8,874 nt of DNA from Clostridia bacterium (GTDB lineage Bacteria; Bacillota; Clostridia; CAKSNL01; HGM11501): the NCBI GenBank assembly GCA_030535815.1, contig JAUNRD010000054.1:1-8874 (forward strand), read 5' to 3'. A program made the translations under genes and the position numbers. The notes below the pieces were generated by a model. That model did no database searches and was not told the DNA's origin. It saw only the letters and a list, made by a program, of their open reading frames with translations. Below, piece by piece: positions 6,291-8,874 of this stretch. Each line of letters begins with the position of its first letter. The stretch's first letter is position 1.

Positions 6291-7160
6291 TTACACCCTT
6301 CCCGAACTTCCGAAAGTTCTGAGCTTTTCGCGAACAACATCCTTCATCATTTTTATGGCGTCCTCATATACAAGGAAGGGCCAGGTAGAAGGATTGGTCA
6401 TGGTGTTAAGATAGTTTTTAAGTCCCTGATTAAGAGCAAAAAGCACATCGGAATAAATGTTTATCTTTGTAATACCATGGTGAATGGCGTTTTTCATCTG
6501 GTCGTCGGGTGTTCCGCTTCCGCCGTGAAGAACCAGGGGTCTGTCGCATATTGCGGTGATTTCGTCAAGGCGGTCGATTCTGAGCTCGGGAGTTTTCTGA
6601 TATACTCCGTGAGCGGTACCGATGGCTACGGCAAGAGCATCAACATCGGTGATTTCAACGAACTTTTTAACCTCTTCGGGAACAGTGAGGCTTTCGCCGG
6701 GATCGGTATCTGTTCCTGTTTCGCTGATGCTTCCTACGCTGGCGTTACCAACGTGACCGAGCTCCGCTTCTACGGTAATTCCCTTTGCATGGGCAAATTT
6801 TGTGACTTCCGCTGTCTTTTTGGCATTTTCCTCAAAGGGCAATACAGAGCCGTCAAACATTACGGATGAAAAGCCTGCACCGATTGCGCTCTTTATAAAT
6901 TCAAGGTCAGTTGCGTGGTCTAAATGGAAGCAAATCGGAATGTTGTAAAACTCCGATGCTCCTTTAATCATTGAGGTGAGAAGATTTAAGTCTCTACCCT
7001 TAAGGTCAACGCCCAATCCCATAAGAAGGGCGGGGGACTTTTCCTCCTCGCAGGTATCAAGCACAGCTTTCATCATTTCATAATTACTTACGTCGAATGC
7101 GGGAAGAGCATAGTGGTTTTTCTTTGCATCTTCAAGCATTTCCTTCATTGTAACTAACAT
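6291..7160 (-). CDS. Class II ketose-bisphosphate aldolase (fructose/tagatose-bisphosphate type)
   Basis: A zinc-dependent aldolase that should split a ketose 1,6-bisphosphate into glycerone phosphate and glyceraldehyde 3-phosphate. It has 289 residues, close to GatY/KbaY (about 284-286). Motifs in order: HLDH with catalytic Asp81 and zinc ligand His82; MFDGS; EAELGHVG with Glu133; AIGTAHG with zinc ligand His184; LHGGSG with zinc ligand His212; and KINIYSD with Asn234, the phosphate and Schiff-base-free enediolate pocket typical of class II enzymes. The start is placed at the ATG at 7160: AAGGAG (7169-7174 on the minus strand) sits 8 nt before it. The upstream in-frame GTG at 7169 is fused to that site and cannot be used efficiently. 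It is the first gene of the operon with the SorE/YggP-like dehydrogenase, expressed from a perfect-consensus promoter overlapped by an operator. Fructose versus tagatose (or another ketose) specificity cannot be read from the sequence. Confidence 0.93.
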   Translation of the reverse strand: MLVTMKEMLEDAKKNHYALPAFDVSNYEMMKAVLDTCEEEKSPALLMGLGVDLKGRDLNLLTSMIKGASEFYNIPICFHLDHATDLEFIKSAIGAGFSSVMFDGSVLPFEENAKKTAEVTKFAHAKGITVEAELGHVGNASVGSISETGTDTDPGESLTVPEEVKKFVEITDVDALAVAIGTAHGVYQKTPELRIDRLDEITAICDRPLVLHGGSGTPDDQMKNAIHHGITKINIYSDVLFALNQGLKNYLNTMTNPSTWPFLVYEDAIKMMKDVVREKLRTFGSSGRV

Positions 7161-7191
7161 GGTTTTCACTCCTTAATTTAAGTATAATGAA

Positions 7192-7220
7192 ATTATAGCA
7201 CTCCTCTTAACATTTGTCAA
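7192..7220 (-). promoter_or_regulatory. Consensus sigma-A promoter of the aldolase-dehydrogenase operon
   Basis: On the minus strand TTGACA (7220-7215) and TATAAT (7197-7192) are separated by 17 nt, with a TGC extension before the -10. Every key position matches consensus. The -35 box sits in the centre of the inverted repeat at 7207-7233, so a bound repressor would block polymerase directly. Expected start near 7185. Confidence 0.9.
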
Positions 7221-7233
7221 CAACAAATGTTAA
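7207..7233. promoter_or_regulatory. Probable SorC-type operator (11-bp inverted repeat)
   Basis: TTAACATTTGT (7207-7217) and ACAAATGTTAA (7223-7233) are perfect inverted copies with a 5-nt spacer CAACA. The repeat overlaps the -35 box of the minus-strand promoter and ends 2 nt before the -35 box of the plus-strand promoter. Its position beside the divergent SorC-family gene makes that protein the likely ligand, with autoregulation. Confidence 0.8.
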
Positions 7234-7235
7234 AG

Positions 7236-7264
7236 TTGACATAGAGGCTGAATCTTGCTATAAT
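7236..7264 (+). promoter_or_regulatory. Consensus sigma-A promoter of the SorC-regulator / SGNH operon
   Basis: TTGACA (7236-7241) and TATAAT (7259-7264) are separated by 17 nt, with TGC directly before the -10. The predicted start near 7271 leaves a leader of only about 14 nt, beginning almost at the ribosome site AAGGTGATG (7272-7280). Confidence 0.92.
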
Positions 7265-7284
7265 AAACCATAAGGTGATGAAGT

Positions 7285-8205
7285 ATGGATATTCGCAAGA
7301 AGCAGATGCAGGAAGCGGCAATTTTATATTATGAAAAAAACTATACTCAGAGCGAAATTGCCGATATAATGAATTTATCCCGTCAGACGGTTTCGAAGCT
7401 TTTGACAGATGCTGTAAAGGAAAATATAGTTGAAATAAAAATTCACGATCCGGAAATTACCTGCAAGGATTTGGAGCAGGCACTGTGCGAAAGGTTTGGC
7501 ATTAAAAATGCGGTTGTATGCGGTGTAAGTGCCCTTGATGAATCCCTTTCGCTTTTAATGACGGTTAAAAGAGCCTGTGAATATATAGAGACTCTTGTTA
7601 AAAGCGGCAATAAGAAAATCGCCATATCCTGGGGACACACCGTGCAGAAGCTGATTTCAGAGCTTCCTTCTGTCAATGCACCGGGGAATACGGTTTTTCC
7701 GCTTTTCGGAGCAACGGACTTAGAAGAGTCCTGCTTTGCCTCCAATGAGCTTGCAAGAAGCTTTGCGGATAAAATTGGTGCTGAGGTAAAGTATGCCTGG
7801 TTTCCCTATCGCCCCGATAACTTTGAGGATTCTGTGCTTTTCAAAAAAACATCCTATTATAGAAAGCTTTACGACCTCTGGAACAGCATTGATATAGCAA
7901 TTGTCGGAATCGGAAACAGAGACAGCATCGAAACCCTTGGGAAAAGCTTTGGATATAACGAAAAATGCAACTCGGCAATAGGGGATGTATCAACTCACTT
8001 TTTTGATGAAGAGGGAAACATCTTAAAGCTTTACGAAAACACGCTGTGTGCGACAAAGGAAAACTTAAAAAAGGCAAAGGAAACAATAGCTGTTGCCTGC
8101 GGAAAAGACAAAACAGCGGCAATCATCGGCGCTATGCGTACAAAAATGATTGATACATTGATTACCGATGAATATACGGCGAAAAATATTATTGATTATA
8201 AATGA
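7285..8205 (+). CDS. SorC-family sugar-responsive transcriptional regulator
   Basis: A 306-residue DNA-binding protein of the SorC/DeoR-like (sugar-binding domain) family that usually represses a catabolic operon until a phosphorylated sugar binds. A helix-turn-helix lies at residues 20-42 (YTQSEIADIMNLSRQTVSKL). The C-terminal sugar-phosphate isomerase-like effector domain covers about 65-303, with the family blocks KIAISWGHT, VGIGN, GDVSTHFFDEEGN and a final TDEYTA. Family members are typically 300-350 residues, so it is complete. It sits divergent to the aldolase-dehydrogenase operon, with an inverted repeat between them that overlaps the operon promoter and touches its own. It therefore probably controls both itself and those genes. 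The effector is inferred to be a sugar phosphate processed by the aldolase or dehydrogenase. Its stop is 17 nt before the SGNH gene start, so the two are co-transcribed. Confidence 0.9.
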   Translation: MDIRKKQMQEAAILYYEKNYTQSEIADIMNLSRQTVSKLLTDAVKENIVEIKIHDPEITCKDLEQALCERFGIKNAVVCGVSALDESLSLLMTVKRACEYIETLVKSGNKKIAISWGHTVQKLISELPSVNAPGNTVFPLFGATDLEESCFASNELARSFADKIGAEVKYAWFPYRPDNFEDSVLFKKTSYYRKLYDLWNSIDIAIVGIGNRDSIETLGKSFGYNEKCNSAIGDVSTHFFDEEGNILKLYENTLCATKENLKKAKETIAVACGKDKTAAIIGAMRTKMIDTLITDEYTAKNIIDYK

Positions 8206-8222
8206 CAATGGGAGAGATAACA

Positions 8223-8852
8223 ATGAAAAATTTATTGCTTATAGGCGACTCTATCCGTATGGGATATGATAAGTCCGTGAAAAAGACATTAGAGGGAAAG
8301 GTTAACGTGATTTTTCCTGAAGAAAACTGCCGTTTTGCTTCCTATGTCCTTCGTAATTTCCACGAATATTTCGGAGGAGTGAAGGGCTCGGAAATCGACG
8401 TTATCCACTGGAATGCAGGGCTCTGGGACTGTCTTCGTTTATTTGAGGAGGAGCCCCATACGCCCATTGAAATATATGCTTATTACATAGAGAGAATCTG
8501 CAATAGAATTAAAAAGCTCTGCCCCAATGCAAAGGTGATTTTTGCAACCAGTACCGCCGTTTTGTCGGAAAAAATGGATGTGAATTTCAAGCGCTACAAC
8601 GAAGAGATTGAAGAGTATAATAAGGCGGCAGTTAAAGTGGTTAAGAAGCACGGCTTTGAGGTAAACGATTTGTACGCCGTTTCCGCATCCCTTCCCGAAG
8701 AAGCACAGTCGGATGCGGTGCACTATTACACTCCCGCAGGAACGGAAGCCTTTACGGAAAAGGTGCTGGAATACGTTCTTCCCGCCCTCGGTATGGACGA
8801 AAATCTTACATACCGCGAGGATATGTATAAGGATAAGCCTATTGGAATTTAA
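8223..8852 (+). CDS. SGNH/GDSL-family hydrolase, cytoplasmic
   Basis: A 209-residue hydrolase, probably an esterase or deacetylase. Visible SGNH blocks are LLLIGDS with nucleophile Ser10, the N-x-G-x-W-D-type segment WNAGLWD with Asn64, and the C-terminal SDAVHYYTPAG with Asp164 and His167 completing the triad. No signal peptide or membrane segment is present, so it acts inside the cell. The start is the ATG at 8223, which has GGAGAG (8211-8216) 6 nt upstream; in-frame ATGs at 8202 and 8208 lie before this site, and the first overlaps the regulator stop. Its place directly after the SorC-type regulator suggests a role in removing an acyl group from an imported sugar or derivative before the aldolase pathway. 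That role is inferred from context; SGNH substrates cannot be read from the motifs. Confidence 0.85.
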   Translation: MKNLLLIGDSIRMGYDKSVKKTLEGKVNVIFPEENCRFASYVLRNFHEYFGGVKGSEIDVIHWNAGLWDCLRLFEEEPHTPIEIYAYYIERICNRIKKLCPNAKVIFATSTAVLSEKMDVNFKRYNEEIEEYNKAAVKVVKKHGFEVNDLYAVSASLPEEAQSDAVHYYTPAGTEAFTEKVLEYVLPALGMDENLTYREDMYKDKPIGI

Positions 8853-8854
8853 AA

Positions 8855-8860
8855 AAGGAG
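8855..8860 (+). promoter_or_regulatory. Ribosome-site-like AAGGAG at the window end
   Basis: AAGGAG follows the SGNH stop by 2 nt. The nearest ATG (8862) is followed at once by TAA, so this probably serves a gene that begins just past the right edge and continues the operon. Confidence 0.4.
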
Positions 8861-8874
8861 ATGTAAAAAAAGTC

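Noticed and set aside
7161..7169. GTG at 7169 as the aldolase start
   Set aside because: It overlaps the AAGGAG ribosome site itself; the ATG at 7160 has ideal spacing.
8202..8222. ATG at 8202 as the SGNH hydrolase start
   Set aside because: The ribosome site GGAGAG (8211-8216) is downstream of it, and homologous SGNH proteins begin close to the GDS block, as from 8223.

Overview
The window looks like chromosome from a moderately low-GC Gram-positive anaerobe of the class Clostridia, perhaps an Oscillospiraceae or Lachnospiraceae gut or rumen lineage. This rests on AAGGAG-type ribosome sites, sigma-A promoters that match consensus, A/T-rich codon choice and a clostridial style of paired WYL proteins. 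The exact taxon is inference. No integrase, transposase, CRISPR array, rRNA or ordinary tRNA gene is visible.

Left half (1-4980, all on +): a probable RNA-repair island. Two translationally coupled WYL-domain proteins (2-1171, whose start lies outside the window, and 1168-2076) end in a strong intrinsic terminator. A candidate promoter follows at 2095-2123, then about 450 nt without a gene that is unusually rich in RNA structure. It holds a tRNA-like element (2231-2298) with a textbook T arm and a 7-nt anticodon-type loop, a UUCG-capped hairpin, and a 165-nt domain closed by a perfect 9-bp long-range helix. The next gene encodes a slipin/SPFH-like protein (2588-3688) with no membrane segment and three copies of a short SPFH-type strand motif. 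The RNA ligase RtcB (3700-4908) follows in the same operon. A 15-bp palindrome (4947-4979) ends this unit and the convergent unit to its right.

Right half (4980-8874): a sugar-phosphate catabolic locus. A SorE/YggP-like zinc dehydrogenase (5043-6281, -) and a class II GatY/KbaY-type aldolase (6291-7160, -) form one operon. Divergent from it lies a SorC-family sugar-responsive repressor (7285-8205, +) followed by a cytoplasmic SGNH hydrolase (8223-8852, +). The 124-nt divergent region carries two promoters that each match TTGACA-17-TATAAT perfectly with a TG extension. An 11-bp inverted repeat covers one -35 box and abuts the other, so one SorC-type operator could control both directions.

The most interesting part is the left half. 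RtcB joins broken RNA ends, its usual substrates are tRNAs, and here its operon is preceded by a tRNA mimic inside a large structured leader or ncRNA. A sensor, decoy or substrate role for that RNA, and control by the WYL pair, are inferences from layout and fold; no search could be run.
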